The notes: a model not told the origin generated them from the sequence alone. A DNA stretch of 64,000 bases from Symsagittifera roscoffensis (GCF_963678635.1 NC_087069.1:9370633-9434632); one strand, 5' to 3'. Counted from the stretch's first letter, positions 1 to 12,030 are shown. Translations and numbers: made by a program.

Positions 1-304
1 TTTCAGTGAGGTTGAGTGAAAACAAACAGCAAACACCCAAACAGCAAATTGACAAAAAAGGTAAGGTTCAAAAACTTTATTTTGGACAAGTGAAATTGCT
101 GAAATTTTGGAAACTTTTGCGCTTATCTCACAATGACAAACTTTGGAAACCATTCAAATTTAAAAATTGTCAAAATTTTGCAATATTTGTTTTTCGTTCA
201 GGTGATAGGGGCATTCACAAGGCTTACGTAAAACCCAATTTTCGTAACAATTTGAACGACAAAGCGTGCGCGAGTTAGCAGAGAACGTATATATTTGCTA
301 GCGC
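1..304. other. AT-rich sequence, no gene recognised
   Basis: An open frame runs from 6 to 278 but its product is Lys/Phe/Asn-rich, matches no family I know and has no splice or promoter context. I treat the stretch as non-coding. Confidence 0.5.
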
Positions 305-2605
305 AATGCTTCTTGATTTCTTCAATTGCACCCTAAAATTGTGAAACCTTAGAAATTATAACTACCCGCACTCAGTAAAAAGAGAAATTGATAGATTCCA
401 ATGGATTTTTATTGTCAGTCTTCATAAGTTTCAAGAAGAATCGATTATCATTGATTAAAAACGGATTGTAATGCTACTGTTTTTCGAAACAAAAATAAAA
501 CATTTTAATTGATTATTATCGATTAGAATTCATTTTAAAAAATTCTCAATTTTTGTTGAATTTAAATCCAATTTAATTGATTATAAAACATTTTAGTCGA
601 ATATAATCCAATATTTTTCAACAAACGTCATCGTTTCATTTTGTTTTTAATAATTATGAGCTATGTATTTTTAATTGGTTTCAATTTTTTTTTCACTTTT
701 TTGCAATTCAATTTTTCCAAATTTTTTTTTAAGTCAAACCTTCAAATAGTCCGATCTCAAAAAATGCTTAAAAAGGTAGAAATAAGATAATAAACGTCTT
801 GTCATGTTTGTTAACTAGGTTGAGCCAACGTCTTTCCGGGGTAGCGGTCATTCCGCCGATGGAACTTAGTCCGAAAATAAACATAAAATCAGGCAGAAAG
901 TCATAATATCCACTGGGATACCTTGATCGATTACTTTTACCATACGTCATTTCTTCACTGGGATACCTTGCTGGGTACCTCTTGAGCCTTTTACTGGGGC
1001 CTTTCAGTTTTTACTGGGACCTTCGGGGAATTTTTTTTCAATTTCCTTGATCCGGTGTGGCAGTTTCAATGGTAAATGGTGTTCAAGAATAAAGAAGAAT
1101 TTTTTAAATCAATGTATTTGAGTTTTACTTTACTGCAGGGGGGGGGTTATGTGGTTGGTTGAATTATGCATTCTATAAATTTTTTTGGAAATTTTTTTTG
1201 TTTATTGAAACCATCTACCATTTTTACTGCCACTCCCGAACATAGTGTTTTTTGATCTGTACTAAAGTTAAGCGCTACCTCCAGAGAACCTATTTCAGTA
1301 TGAGTCCTACCTACACCCACCTGTCACCTGAAGGTGCATCCTACCTGACACGAACAGTTATCGCTTTAAGTCAGCCGACTCGCTGAAAAATCAACAATAA
1401 GGGGAACTAATGAACTAAAAGAAACTGTAATTTTGTACTTACAGCCTAAACGTAAATTAAATTAGGTATTTGATGTGTTTTCATACAGATTAGCTAACTT
1501 ATAACCCATTATAAATGATTTTTTTATGTGGTAATATTTTGATAGAAAAAAGGACTATAATCTTTCAGAATAGATTATTCTGAAAAATTATAATCCTTTT
1601 TTCTATCAAAATATTTTCTCTTAAATAAATCAATTATATGGGTTATAAGTTAGCTAATCTGCATGAAAACAAAGTAAATACCAAATTAAATTAAATTTAA
1701 GTACAAAATTACACCTTCTTTCAGTTCATCAGTAGGATGCACCTTCAGGTGAGAGATGGGTGTAGGTAGGACTCATACTGAAATAGGTTCTCTGGAGGTA
1801 GCGCTTCAATTTGGTAAAGATCAAAATGACTATGTTCGGGAGTGGCAGTAAAATTGGTAGATGGTTTCAATAATCAACAAAGGCTTTCCAAAAATTTTAT
1901 AGGATGCATAATTCAACCCCCCCCCCCCCCCCCCCAGTAAAGTAAAACTCAAATACAGTGATTTTAAAAAGTCTTCTTTGTTCTTGAACAGCACTGAAAC
2001 TGCCACACCGGACTATTGAAATTGAAATAAAATTCCCCGAAGGTCCCAGTAAAAGCTAAAAGGCCCCAGTAAAAGGCTCAAGAGGTATCCAGCACGGTAT
2101 TCCAGTGAAGAAATGAAGTAAGGTTAAGGTATCCACGAAGCCTAAGTTCTATCCACGAAATGGCCGCTACCCCGGACAGACGTTGACTCAACCTAGTTAA
2201 CAAAAATGACAAGACGTTTATTATCAGATTTCTGCAATTTTAAGCATTTTTTCGAGGTCGGACTATTTGAAGGTTTTACGTTTCTTGAAAAATAATGGAT
2301 TATAGTCGATTGAAATGTTTTACAATCGATTAAATTGGGTTATAATCCAATAGAAATTAAGAATTTTTAAATCAATTTTAATTGATAACAATCAATTATA
2401 ATGTTTTTTTTTTTGTTTCGAAAAATAGTAGTTTTACAATCCGTTTTTAATCAATGATAATCGATTCTTCTTGAAATTTATGAAGACTGACAATAAAAAT
2501 CCCATATAATCTATCATATTCTCTTTTTACTGAGTGCAGGTAGCTATAATTTCTTAGGTTTCAAAATTTTAGAGTGCAATTAAAGAAGCAAGGTTTATAA
2601 GAGAC
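305..2605. repeat. 2.3-kb fold-back element (long inverted repeat)
   Basis: Left arm about 305-1575, right arm about 1577-2605, almost no spacer; the apex lies in the AT-rich palindrome near 1550-1610. Paired landmarks run from outside in: the ends around CCCGCACTCAGTAAAAAGAG (about 366) and its complement (about 2521-2542), clusters of TAATCGATTA-like motifs, a GC-richer block (about 790-1050 against 1980-2220), and a poly-G run at about 1137 facing poly-C at about 1917. The left arm has extra segments near 630-700 and 1340-1400, so the arms are clearly diverged. A further copy of the terminal motif lies at 2773-2795. No transposase frame is visible. It is probably a non-autonomous Foldback-type element or two head-to-head copies of one element. 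Confidence 0.85.
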
Positions 2606-3003
2606 TTTCGGAAAATTTATAAACAATTATAATTGATTACAATCCATTATTATTTCAGGAAAAGGTTTTCATTTTTAATGGATTATATATCGCTTAAACA
2701 TCTAAAATAGGCGCTTTTAATTAATTATAATTGTGCTAAAAGTACGATTATAATTATATTATAATCGACTATTTTCTCTTCTTACTGAGTGCGGGTATTC
2801 TCGAAAATGTAAATATGGTTTTTGAAAAGAGCCTACTATAGTTAAAACAGTCTTAGTTTTAACTCACTAAACGGAGTTTGAAACATGCACGAAGATAATT
2901 CTTTTTATGAATAAGAAGATAACTCTTTTTTTTTTTGCTTTTTTCAAATCCGTTTTAACTTATTAAAATCTTTAAAGGAATTTTCTTTAAAATTATTTTG
3001 CAG
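2606..3003 (+). other. Intron sequence upstream of the 3004 exon
   Basis: AT-rich. Contains one more copy of the fold-back terminal motif (2773-2795) and ends in a pyrimidine-rich tract plus TTTTGCAG at 2996-3003, a good splice acceptor. Confidence 0.5.
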
Positions 3004-3206
3004 CTTTTTCAGAAAATGACGTGAAAAGTGAGAAGTCTGATCAAACACCCGACGTTAGCAATGAAACAACTCGACACGTCGTCACACTCCTCATATCAGG
3101 TTTATTTGGACTGATTTTTGTTGGGGCGACTGCCGGAGTTTTGTTTGGAATTGACCCCCTGGCAGTAGATGAGGACGAAGGAGCTGAAAACGGAACGATA
3201 GAATTT
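3004..3206 (+). CDS. Internal exon of a single-pass membrane protein gene
   Basis: Acceptor TTTTGCAG ends at 3003 and donor GTAAGT starts at 3207, so this is a 203-nt internal exon. It opens with two bases finishing a split codon and then encodes 67 residues with no in-frame ATG, so upstream exons must exist, probably left of the window or of the fold-back repeat. The peptide starts hydrophilic (Lys, Asp, Ser, Thr, sequon SNET), has one hydrophobic segment of about 25 residues (about residues 23-47, Gly/Leu/Phe/Val-rich), then an acidic stretch (VDEDEGAEN) and a second sequon, NGT. Basic residues before the helix and acidic residues after it suggest the C-terminal side is outside the cell; that is inference. 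The exon ends on a codon boundary, matching the phase of the exon at 10833. Without splicing the frame would add about 10 residues and stop at 3239. Family not recognised. Confidence 0.7.
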
Positions 3207-4001
3207 GTAAGTTTAAAGAGCAGCGGGTCGGGTCACTAACCAACATGCAATTCTTTGTTCAAAAATTTTATTAGTCCTTTTTCAAGGTTAAGATACATGC
3301 AAATGTTTTTCGATTGACAGGAAAAAACCACAGAATGATCTGATGATGGTAATTTTTGCTGAAAAAAGTTTGATCTAAAAAAGTTTCAAATAAAATTTTT
3401 GTTCATTTCTTAGAAAAAAAGAAGACTGAAAAACAATGAGAATATTACGCACAGCTTCAGAGAATATTATATTCAAGACATTCAATAATACATCATTTAA
3501 ATTGGTAGTTTTTTTTTTCGTTTTTATTCTTAATATCAGGGGTGCATCAAATAAATTTGATGATGTTTATATTATTCATATAAATTGCTTATTAAAAGTT
3601 CTGAAACTTCGATGGTCATTTAGGCAATAACCGGATAACCGGACAGTTTTTTTTTACGATCAGACTGCTGAGAAGCAAAAAATCTTTAGTCAGAGGAGCC
3701 ACATCGATGACGATGGCCTTTTGACGACCTCCGAAGTTTGCTTGTACTTAATTTGGAAACGACTAAATTACACTAATTTGTAAATGAGACTAGTTTTTTT
3801 CCAAGACTTGCTGGTTAAACAAAACGTTGTGAATTCCAACTACAAGGAAAAGCAATTTTTTTAATAACTCAATTACAACTGACGTTCATTTGCATAGCTA
3901 ACTTGTTCTAAAAAACCAGTCTAAGCAATAGTTCCCTCCGACGCATTTGTGGATCAAGTCAGAAAGCAAGTATGATAGACCGTTAATAAAAAAACTATGT
4001 A

Positions 4002-5248
4002 CCCGGGTTGACCAAAAATGCTAGTCATACAAATTCCATATATGGAAAAATGCTAGTCATACACTTTCCATACAATTCTATAGGTTCAGAAAATTGCATG
4101 AAAATTGTATGATTAGTATTTTTTCATAAATGGAAATTGTATGACTAGCATTTTTTCATACATGGAAAGTGTATGACTAGCCTTTTTTCATATACGGAAA
4201 TTGTAAACTTAGAAATTTTTAATAAATGAAAATTTTATGACTAACATTTTTTAACAATTAGAAGTCCAGCAAAATGAGGCAAAAAACTACTTAAATTTCC
4301 ATCCCATACGACGAGCAGTCTCTGAGCAGAGAGGAAAAAACCAGAGAAAATTTGTTTTCTCATAGTCAATTCTCCTCACACGCTGAGAAAGCAGACCAGG
4401 AGGGACTGCCTCAGAAAAATTAAGAAAAAACTTCTTAGCTAGCTGAGTAATCCAAAACAAGAAACAGCCCACCAGAGGCATCAATGTTCTGGAATTCTTC
4501 TCTTCCAATCACATCTGACATCATCATCTAAAACAGTTCCCTATAAAACACACAATTAATTGACACTTAAGTTGAAAAGTTGGAACAAACTTTTAAGCGT
4601 CAACAAACATTGAAACATCATAAAAATCCTAAAATATACCGACGTGAGAATTATCATCTTTTGAGATCACTTTTGGAATTATGTATGAGAAGATGCAGTC
4701 AGAAGTCGACAAAGCTATGGCACAAAGAAACACCAAATTGTACCTATTTACAAAGGCTGACTAACCTATCTACGACCTGGACTTTTTGGTTTCTTTTTTT
4801 TTCAATTTTAGTTTTTTTTCTAAAAAACATCGCTAGTCATGCAATTTTAATCTATTGAAAATGTATGACTAGTGTTTTTTCTCAAAAAACAAAAATAAAA
4901 AAGTCGGAATTTTCAGTTGTAGCAGCTCAAAAAACGCTTAAATGTTTTCCAACAGTTGAATTGATTGTTCAAAGCTTTTTTTCTCACAAAAAAAAGTTTA
5001 AAAAATGCTGATTATACAGTTTTCATATATGGAAATCTTATGATTAGCATTTTTCGTTCATACGATTTTTTTCCTTTTTTAATTAAGAGATACCAATTTC
5101 AATACCAAAACAACAAAAAAATACCTTTAAATTTCGAATAAACTTATTTTACAAAAATGTATGAAATTTGTATGACCAGCAGTTTTCCATAGACCAAGTG
5201 TATGAAAATGTATGGGTAGCATTTTTGGTCTATGGATGTCAACCCGGG
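4002..5248. mobile_element. CCCGGG-ended TIR element, copy 1 (non-autonomous DNA transposon)
   Basis: Begins CCCGGGTTGACCAAAAATGC and ends with the near-complement closing in GTCAACCCGGG. Both outer ends are flanked by TA, consistent with a 2-bp target duplication. Subterminal repeats of ATGCTAGTCATAC and its complement occur many times within the first and last few hundred bases. No transposase frame is seen; the small frames at 4287-4508 and 4580-4858 match nothing known. It is the longest of four related copies here (others at 13869, 40748 and about 47606). Confidence 0.8.
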
Positions 5249-5468
5249 TATTCCTCAAACCAAGTTGTTTCAAGTTAAAACTCGTACTTTTTCTGAAACC
5301 TTAGTTTTGAAATTTGAAATTTTAATTACTTTACCAGCTACATATACAACGCCAAAAGCAATATATTATGCCTGGAGGGAGATTCTAAAGAGCAGTACTG
5401 CTCATCGAGTAGGATATCCTGGAGAGTAAAAAGAAGACAGCCAGCATCAACTCAACAAACAAAATAAA
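5249..5468. other. Spacer between the TIR element and the LINE 3' end
   Basis: No gene recognised. It probably holds the LINE 3' untranslated end, because the LINE reads toward lower coordinates. No clear poly(A) tail or target duplication could be fixed. Confidence 0.35.
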
Positions 5469-7315
5469 TTAAGGGCTGAAATTAAAAAACAGTTTATAGA
5501 GGTCTTGATTGTCTTTTAGGAAAATTTGAAAAAACTGTTTATAGAGTCTCAAACAACTAACTTCTGACATTTCATGTATATTAACAGGTATCAAGTCATT
5601 TTGCTTTAAATAGTTAAAAGCCTGCACAATTCTAAATGTAAGCGATCTCTGTTTAGCGGTAGTAGAAAGTTTTGCCACTTTAATTAAGCCTTTCGCTTTG
5701 CTCCTGGTACATGGTCCACTTTTTGGGAGTAAATCTGAGACAGAAAACCTTTTTTTTCTGTCCGATGGCAATTCCATAAACAAGTACTTAAACATCTCAA
5801 AAAAGTATAAATCAAAAATAGTAAGCAATTTGTTTTCGTCCATAATTTCTCTAATTGATTCATATCTAGGTTTGAAAAAAATTACTCTTTTTTGTAGTTT
5901 CATTATCTCGGTAAGATGAGATTGGGATGTATTGCCGTATTTTAAAATTCCATAACTAATTGTAGGATTTACATATGCTTTGTAGAAGCGAAGCATCTGC
6001 TGTTTAGAAAAAACAAACCTAGCTTTCCAGACAATGCCACAAAATTTAGTTAACTTTTTGCACACATCTTCAATGTGAAATTTGAAAGTAAGTTTCTTAT
6101 CAACAAAAATGCCTAAATATTTACACAAATTTGTAATCTGAACTGTAGTACCAAAATCAAAGAAATCTTTTGAAAAGTTTTTACCAAATTTCATTATTTG
6201 AGTTTTACCAGGACTGACACAAAGTCCATTCGTTTTGAACCATCTATCCACTTTATTTAACGAACTATCAAAGCTATCGCAACAATTTTTTTCTGCATTG
6301 CATATTGTAGTATCATCAGCAAATAGATTAACCTCAGATCCTTCAGCATTTTTCGGAAGGTCATTTAAATATAATAAAAATAAAAACGGACCTATAACTG
6401 ACCCTTGTGGTACTCCACATGACATAGAGCGACTGGAAGATATTTTATTATCAGTTTGAACAAATTGAAACAGGTTTGTAAAGTACTTTTCAGAAGACAA
6501 GGAATCCGGCCTCTAAAGCTGTATTTTTCCAATTTTGCCAAAAGAAGATCATGATTTATGGTATCAAATGCTTTTTTGATATCAACAAGGCATGATTGAC
6601 CAACCAATTTTTTGTCCCATCCCTCTCTAATAAATTCGGTGAATTCGATTAATGCGTCCTTGCATGACTTTTTCTTTTGAAATCCAAATTGTTTTTTCGG
6701 AAAGAATCTTCTGCTTGTTAGCAAAGTTATACATTCTATTGATTAATATCCTTTCGAAAGTTTTGCTGAGTGAATTGAGTAAACTAATAGGTCTATAATT
6801 TTCCAAAGATTCTTTTAAACCTCCCTTGAAAAGGGGAATAACTTTTGCAACTTTTAAGCCTTGAGGAAAATGACCACTCTCAACACATTGGTTGAAGAGG
6901 CTGCAAGTTCTTACAGAAAATACAGGGAGCGATAATTTTATAATTTTGTTATTTATGCCATCAAGACTATTTGAACATTTATTTTTTAACATACATATTG
7001 CATTTTCAATTTCCTTGTGGGTAATTTCATAAAAACCATTGATTTTTCGAGGCGATCTACATAACCCAACGCTTGTTTGTAATCAAATTCAGGATGTCTC
7101 AGTTTCTCGCCAATTGAGGCAAAAAATTCAATTAAAACATCAGCAGCAAAAAAAATTGTGTTTTTGGAGTTTCCTTTGCAAAATTCTTTAAAGGCCTGGA
7201 ACAGTGTTTTCGAATTTTTACCATTTCTAACTTTTTTGTCGTAATAAACTCTTTTTTCATATCTTATTACCTTGGTTGCTAAATTTCTAGCTTGAGAATA
7301 TTTCAGTTTATTCAT
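5469..7315 (-). pseudogene. LINE reverse transcriptase, frameshifted
   Basis: Four overlapping frames cover one RT: 7315-6986 (linker), 6992-6627 (fingers; ENYRPISLLNSLSKTFERIL), 6724-6392 (KKAFDTINHDLLLAKLEKYS, with the first catalytic Asp in FD), and 6500-5469. In the last frame GVPQGS lies at residues 29-34, FADDT with the catalytic Asp pair at 60-64, and the thumb-type LGIFVDKKLTF near 128-138. The frame runs to a stop at 5469. RT copies the element RNA into DNA at the nicked target. At least three frameshifts make it a pseudogene. No RNase H domain is evident downstream. Confidence 0.92.
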
Positions 7316-7589
7316 TTCAGTAGGATTTTGTACCCATTTACTGAGAAGCCGACCGCGGTTTTTTGAGGATTTTTTTGGTTGAATCGGTAACCCATTACTG
7401 TTTTTGTGATTTCGATTTTTCTAAGGGTGCAAAACGATCAACTGATGAAACTATGGATTCAAATAACAAACATAATTTCTCATTGGGATCACTAAGCTTA
7501 TGAAATTTTGACAATTTGTTTTCTAAGAGGAACAAATATCTATAAATATTATCGTCACGGTAAAAATTTTTAAGATTTTTTTAGCAGTA

Positions 7590-8293
7590 ATCTTGCTTTT
7601 CTTGCGGATCAGCATTCACGTAACCTGATATAATTACGGGAAAATGATCAGAAATAGTTGAATCCAGTGTTTTTACGTTTGCGTTGAAATTAGCAATTAA
7701 ATGATCAATACATTTACTCAATGTTGGAGTAATGCGAGTTGGATTTCTATTCAAAATATGAGAACCACAGCTTTTAATTAGATTAATTTAAGATTGGGAA
7801 ATTGTCTTGCCATCTAAAGTGTCGATGTTAAAATCTCCACAAACAAGAAAATTAGTTTTCAAAGCATTTCAGTACAGAAGTTAATTCTCAAAGTGATTCA
7901 GAAAAACCTCATTTTTGCTCTGTGGTGGTTTATAGACAACGGAAATGTTAGTCTAGACTGATTTATACACGATGTTGATGCATTCGAAATTAACCTCTAC
8001 ACTGTTTAACTGAAAATTCACATCGTCGCGCACATAAAACGCACATCCCCACCTCGTTGATTTTTACGGTGTTTAGAAATTAAGGGATGGTAGCCATCAA
8101 GATGATAGAGATTCAGATAATCATTATCACACAGCCAGGTTTCGCATAGCGCAATAATCAAAAGTTTTTGTTCTAACTGATTAATATCTATAACGAGTTG
8201 GTCATGATGGCATCTGAGGGACCTTATATTTGAAAAATACAAAAAACTGTCTTTTAAGTCGCCCATATGAAGTTCTTCTACATTTCTCTCCAT
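7590..8293 (-). pseudogene. LINE apurinic-type endonuclease domain, frameshifted
   Basis: Conserved landmarks of the LINE AP endonuclease appear in order on the minus strand. SNIRSL then ALCETWL with the catalytic-region Glu lie in 8293-8018. After a frameshift near 8050 comes FYVRDDVNF. GDFNIDTLDG lies near 7810-7850 and SDHFPV near 7625-7645 (the SDH motif). The domain nicks target DNA to prime reverse transcription. Several frameshifts and stops lie between these motifs, so it is inactive. It sits directly between ORF1 and the RT, as in intact elements. Confidence 0.85.
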
Positions 8294-8330
8294 TTCAAAA
8301 AAAATAAGACATCAGTCAAGTTGATTGAGT

Positions 8331-9260
8331 TTATTTGTTAGCTTCTTCTGTTACTTTTTTTTCTATATTGAGCGCTGCTGATTCATTTTCAAAATTTAAT
8401 TTCTTCGAGGCCTGATTATCAAGATTCAATATTTCTGGCGATAAATTCCTCTCTGACCATCTCCTCGAAACACCAGGGATTGAATTGGTATTTTGTTGAG
8501 CACCAGTATGGCGCCCAGTAATGAAGGTTTTTTGAACTGCTTGAGGATAGTTGTGAGGTCTTGGCCGGTTTTGACTGATCTGTTTTTTGGCTGCAATTTT
8601 AGCTAGTTGTTCCAAGCCAGCAAGACTATTTACACTTTGGGAATAAAATGAGCCACTTGGTCGTTGGCAAAAAACTTTCACTTGGCAGTTATGAGTCGTT
8701 GTAATAAGATTCATGTTATCGCATTTCCTTTTAATTTCCATATCTGATTTCAAAACCGTTCATCTATGAATAAACTTTTTCCCTGAACGCCCTTCTGCCC
8801 AGATAACATACGCCTCCTTCCGAAAATCTCATCTTTGTCCGAAAAATAGACAAATTTCAAAATGATTGGAACATTCTTACCAGAATCCTTGCGCGTCGGA
8901 GGAGGATGACATGCCTTGATAGCTCCCGGTGATGATACATAGCCACCAAAGTAATGGTTAACTAGGTTGCACATGTCAGAAATCAGGTTGGGGGAGTATG
9001 GGTTGATGTCAAAATTTGAAAAAAATTAAGGAATCTTTGCTCGAATATCTTTCCTGAAAATTTACTCGCTTTTCGAGATCAAAAACATTGTTTTTTAAGT
9101 CAATTATTTCCTGGGTTCTTTCATTTAATACATTTTCCAGAGAATCAACTCTTGCCAAAAGGCTAGTGATAATAGGAATCATTAATTTAGGAACAATAAT
9201 GGAATCTAGGGGAAGATTTTTCAATAAAACAACGTAATTGTTTGGATTATTTTCGGCCAT
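8331..9260 (-). pseudogene. LINE ORF1 (RNA-binding protein), frameshifted
   Basis: The ATG at 9260 opens with MAENNPNN. The first about 80 residues contain a heptad-rich, coiled-coil-like stretch (LLARVDSLENVLNERTQ), then LEKRVNFQERYSSKD. The second segment (8974-8750) has Pro/Arg followed by KNVPIILKFVYFSDKDEIF, resembling the RNA-recognition region of L1/CR1-type ORF1 proteins. The third segment (8753-8331) continues the domain and ends in a Gln/Asn/Arg-rich tail. At least two frameshifts, near 9030 and 8755, split one original frame of about 310 codons. ORF1 proteins bind the element's RNA; this is known for the class and assigned here by position and sequence character. Family assignment is moderate. 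Confidence 0.7.
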
Positions 9261-10832
9261 TTTGTTGGTGAAGGTCAAATATTTCAAGCAATAAATCCGA
9301 ATCAAAAAGCGCAACAATAAGAGCAACTAATCTCTAGCATTCATTTCTCTTTGGATACTATTCGTTTTTATTGTTTAATAGACCGAGATATTCACCAACT
9401 GATTCATTAACTATTCATTTTTCGATATCCCTAATTATAATTAAAATATAAAACCTTCTGTCACATTGCTTGTTAGAAGAAATCTGTTAATATTATTTCA
9501 CCGCAAATTCTGGTTTTTCATTACTTCTTCAGAAAATGGTCATACATTTCCACAATTAGATTTTTAAAAACAAAACAACGAAACTGATTAGATAAACTTT
9601 TGAGTAAGACAAAAACTTGAAAGATAAATATATTTTCTTTCGTTTTTGCGAATAACTGAAACCATGAAGATGGGGAGATATCGTGAAGCATGTTTTTAAT
9701 TGTTTTATTTTTGCCCTTGTTTAGTCTTTTGAGGCGTGATTTAATCACCTAAATGAACAAACATAGCCAGTTGATGAGCTAAGAAAAACAAATTTCCAAG
9801 AAGTCATTAAAAAAAGTGTTTTCTTCTAAACTTACAACCAATTTTTTTTTTTAGTAAAGATGGCCTAATTAAGTGAAAAAAAAACAACCGAATGAGAAGA
9901 ATAGGTTAAAATGGGGCCAGCCTCATCTCAAATTTTGTATATTTTTGTCTGAAAACTGAAAGCAATCAGATTTGTGAATTTTTCTGAACACTGAGGATTT
10001 TTTTTGAAGTTTTTTGAATGATTATCGGGGCCAAAAGAGCTTCAAAATGATACTTACTTTGACATCTTAAAGCTTTACCCTCTTAAGGTCAGAAACTTTA
10101 CCGACCTATTTTACCCTCTTAAGGCCAGAAAAAAACGACCCCAAATCATAGTTGCTGTTCAATATTTCAGAGTGGTCGGAACAAAAATTATTTGCGGTAA
10201 AATTGAGCGCCAAACTTTGTTTGCAAACAGAAAAAAATGTTCGCGGGAAAAAATTGCACAAAAAACTCGCTGGTCTAGATACTAACAAAAACTTCCTCAA
10301 TATGGTGATTAAAAGTCTGCAAAAAGCTGAGTTGATTTACAAAAGTCCCAAATTGGAGAAAACAGAAGCTTCAAAAACTAACGAATTCTTAAAATGGGTG
10401 AAAGACAGAGTGAGAGTGTTGTTTCTTGCAATGATTAATTGTGCACTGCAAAACTTTTGGGCAAACTTTAAGGTGTTTTGAGTGCCATGAGAGACCTCCG
10501 AAAAACTGTTTTAAAGATTTTTCGAAGTGTTTTAAAAACTCAAACTTCTCTCCTTTTTCGCGAACAAAAACGTACTACCCCTGATTCAGTCTAGTTTCAT
10601 ATTCATGAAAAAACTACAGATGGACATTTAAAAGACTTGCAAGCTTTTGTTCTGGTCTACTAGACACATTTAGTTTCTTTTGGCTGCTAAAACCGCTCCA
10701 AATTCTCTACAATAGTTTTTTTCATATCAATTTTCATAATCGGTTTAAAACTTCTGATCGAGTCGTCTGTTTTTCACAACTTTTTATATGAAAAAAAGAG
10801 ACGATGAGTGTTTGTCGTGAATTGTTTTTTAG

Positions 10833-11090
10833 GTGCAATCAGGTGATTTGGCAGCAGTTCCAGCAACAACTGAGTCTCATCCGGTTGGACCTTCTAATAC
10901 TAAAATCCCTTGCTTCCCCATCCATTATGAATATCATCCAGAAGGTTATGAGTATGATTACATCTATGATGACAGCTCAGATTGTACTTATGACAACTTC
11001 GCGTCCGACTTTTCTTCATACGACTATGTCTCTTCGTTTTCAGACTGTGTCTGCTTCAGTACCTGGAATTATGGAAACGAAGGTTACTAG
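10833..11090 (+). CDS. Terminal exon: Tyr/Asp/Cys-rich tail of the membrane protein
   Basis: Acceptor TTGTTTTTTAG ends at 10832; translation in phase 0 begins VQSGDLAAVPATTES and runs 85 codons to TAG at 11088-11090, the same phase as the exon ending at 3206. The first about 25 residues are Pro/Thr/Ser-rich and linker-like. The rest is unusually rich in Tyr, Asp, Ser and Phe (for example YEYDYIYDDSSDC) with five Cys. With the first exon's sequon and charge pattern this suggests an extracellular, possibly disulfide-bonded tail; that is inference. Codon use and GC are higher than the flanks, supporting real coding. A frame from 10804 on the same strand is a shadow. The nearest AATAAA is at 11814, so the 3' end is uncertain. 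Family not recognised. Confidence 0.72.
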   Translation: MQSGDLAAVPATTESHPVGPSNTKIPCFPIHYEYHPEGYEYDYIYDDSSDCTYDNFASDFSSYDYVSSFSDCVCFSTWNYGNEGY

Positions 11091-12030
11091 ATATATCTGA
11101 GGTTGTGATAAATGTTTGGAGAATAATAACGACAATAATACACCAATTTGCAACTTCCCTCCGAACAAAATTGAGCCGCATTCAACTTTTAACAATCTAT
11201 GAATCTATCATAACACTTGTAATTTATTAATTTGTGCTGTTATTCAGCCAGAAAAAATTTTCTGAAGTTTAAAGAAGCTCAGCCAAAATATCCAGATAGC
11301 AAATTATATTTAGTCGAATTCTGATATAGAAAATGGAAGACTTAAAACAATTGTGGACTTTTTTAAATTGAGATTTTTTGTAGAAATCATACCCCCCACG
11401 CCCCCCTCCCCACACGCCATATAAAGTACAATGTGATAGATTTTGCTCCTAGAAACAAATCAATTATGGCAAATGAGATTCCTTAACGAATTTGGAACGA
11501 TTTCTAAGCAGGGTTAATTCTCCTCTCCGCCTATGCGTTAAAACTTGAAATATATTGCGCAATTAAGTGTCCCAAGTTAGCCAAACTTGCGAATTGTGAA
11601 CACCCATATTTTTACAAAAATTGATCACAAGTGAAATATCTTTTCAAACTTGAGCTCAGGACAACAACGTCTTTTTTATGATAAAATTAAAAGGTGCTGT
11701 TGCCAAAATCCCTCAAAACGGCTTAGAATGTCGAATTTGTCTAGAAGAACAAGCACTAGCACAAATATTTCGTTACGGAACAAGTCGGAACAATAATTCG
11801 AGTCAACATAGCGAATAAATCTGGAAACAAAATCGCATTAAAACGACTTGAGTTAATTGTAGACAACAAAATGTGATCAAAGGGAATCAAACGTTTTTTT
11901 TATATATTCATGCTAGCAAGTTTTTTGCTAACAAACTTAACAAGCTTAGATGTTAGCACCAACTTTCAACAAAATTGCTTCTTTAATCATTTTAATTTTT
12001 TTCCAAAATCTTTTGAAGACAGACCTAAGC
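11091..12030 (+). other. Probable 3' UTR and intergenic sequence
   Basis: Follows the stop at 11090. A possible AATAAA signal lies at 11814-11819, about 725 bases downstream. No other gene is seen. Confidence 0.35.

Larger units (their letters stand above)
5400..9330 (-). mobile_element. Decayed APE-type non-LTR retrotransposon (LINE), antisense in the intron
   Basis: Reads right to left: ORF1 (about 9260-8331), AP-type endonuclease (about 8293-7590), reverse transcriptase (about 7315-5469). All three coding parts are present but broken by several frameshifts, so the copy cannot mobilise itself. The RT sequence style (AFDTINHDLL, GVPQGS, FADDT) fits the broad CR1/L2/Jockey assemblage; the exact clade is undecided. 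Lying antisense to the host gene is common for intronic LINEs. The outer ends are approximate. Confidence 0.9.
3207..10832 (+). other. 7.6-kb intron loaded with transposons
   Basis: Bounded by GTAAGT at 3207 and TTGTTTTTTAG at 10832; both flanking exons are in phase 0. It contains the CCCGGG-ended element (4002-5248) and an antisense LINE (about 5469-9260). The remainder (3207-4001, about 9330-10832) is AT-rich. It shows only weak open frames, such as 10152-10481, that I cannot connect to any family, and a short direct repeat of TTACCCTCTTAAGG near 10075 and 10111. Confidence 0.65.

Noticed and set aside
6-278. 90-residue open frame at the window start
   Set aside because: Low-complexity Lys/Phe/Asn product, no recognisable motif, no splice or promoter context.
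10152-10481. 109-residue + strand frame in the intron
   Set aside because: No motif, Lys/Asn-rich, no splice sites consistent with the host gene, and it overlaps a minus frame of similar quality.
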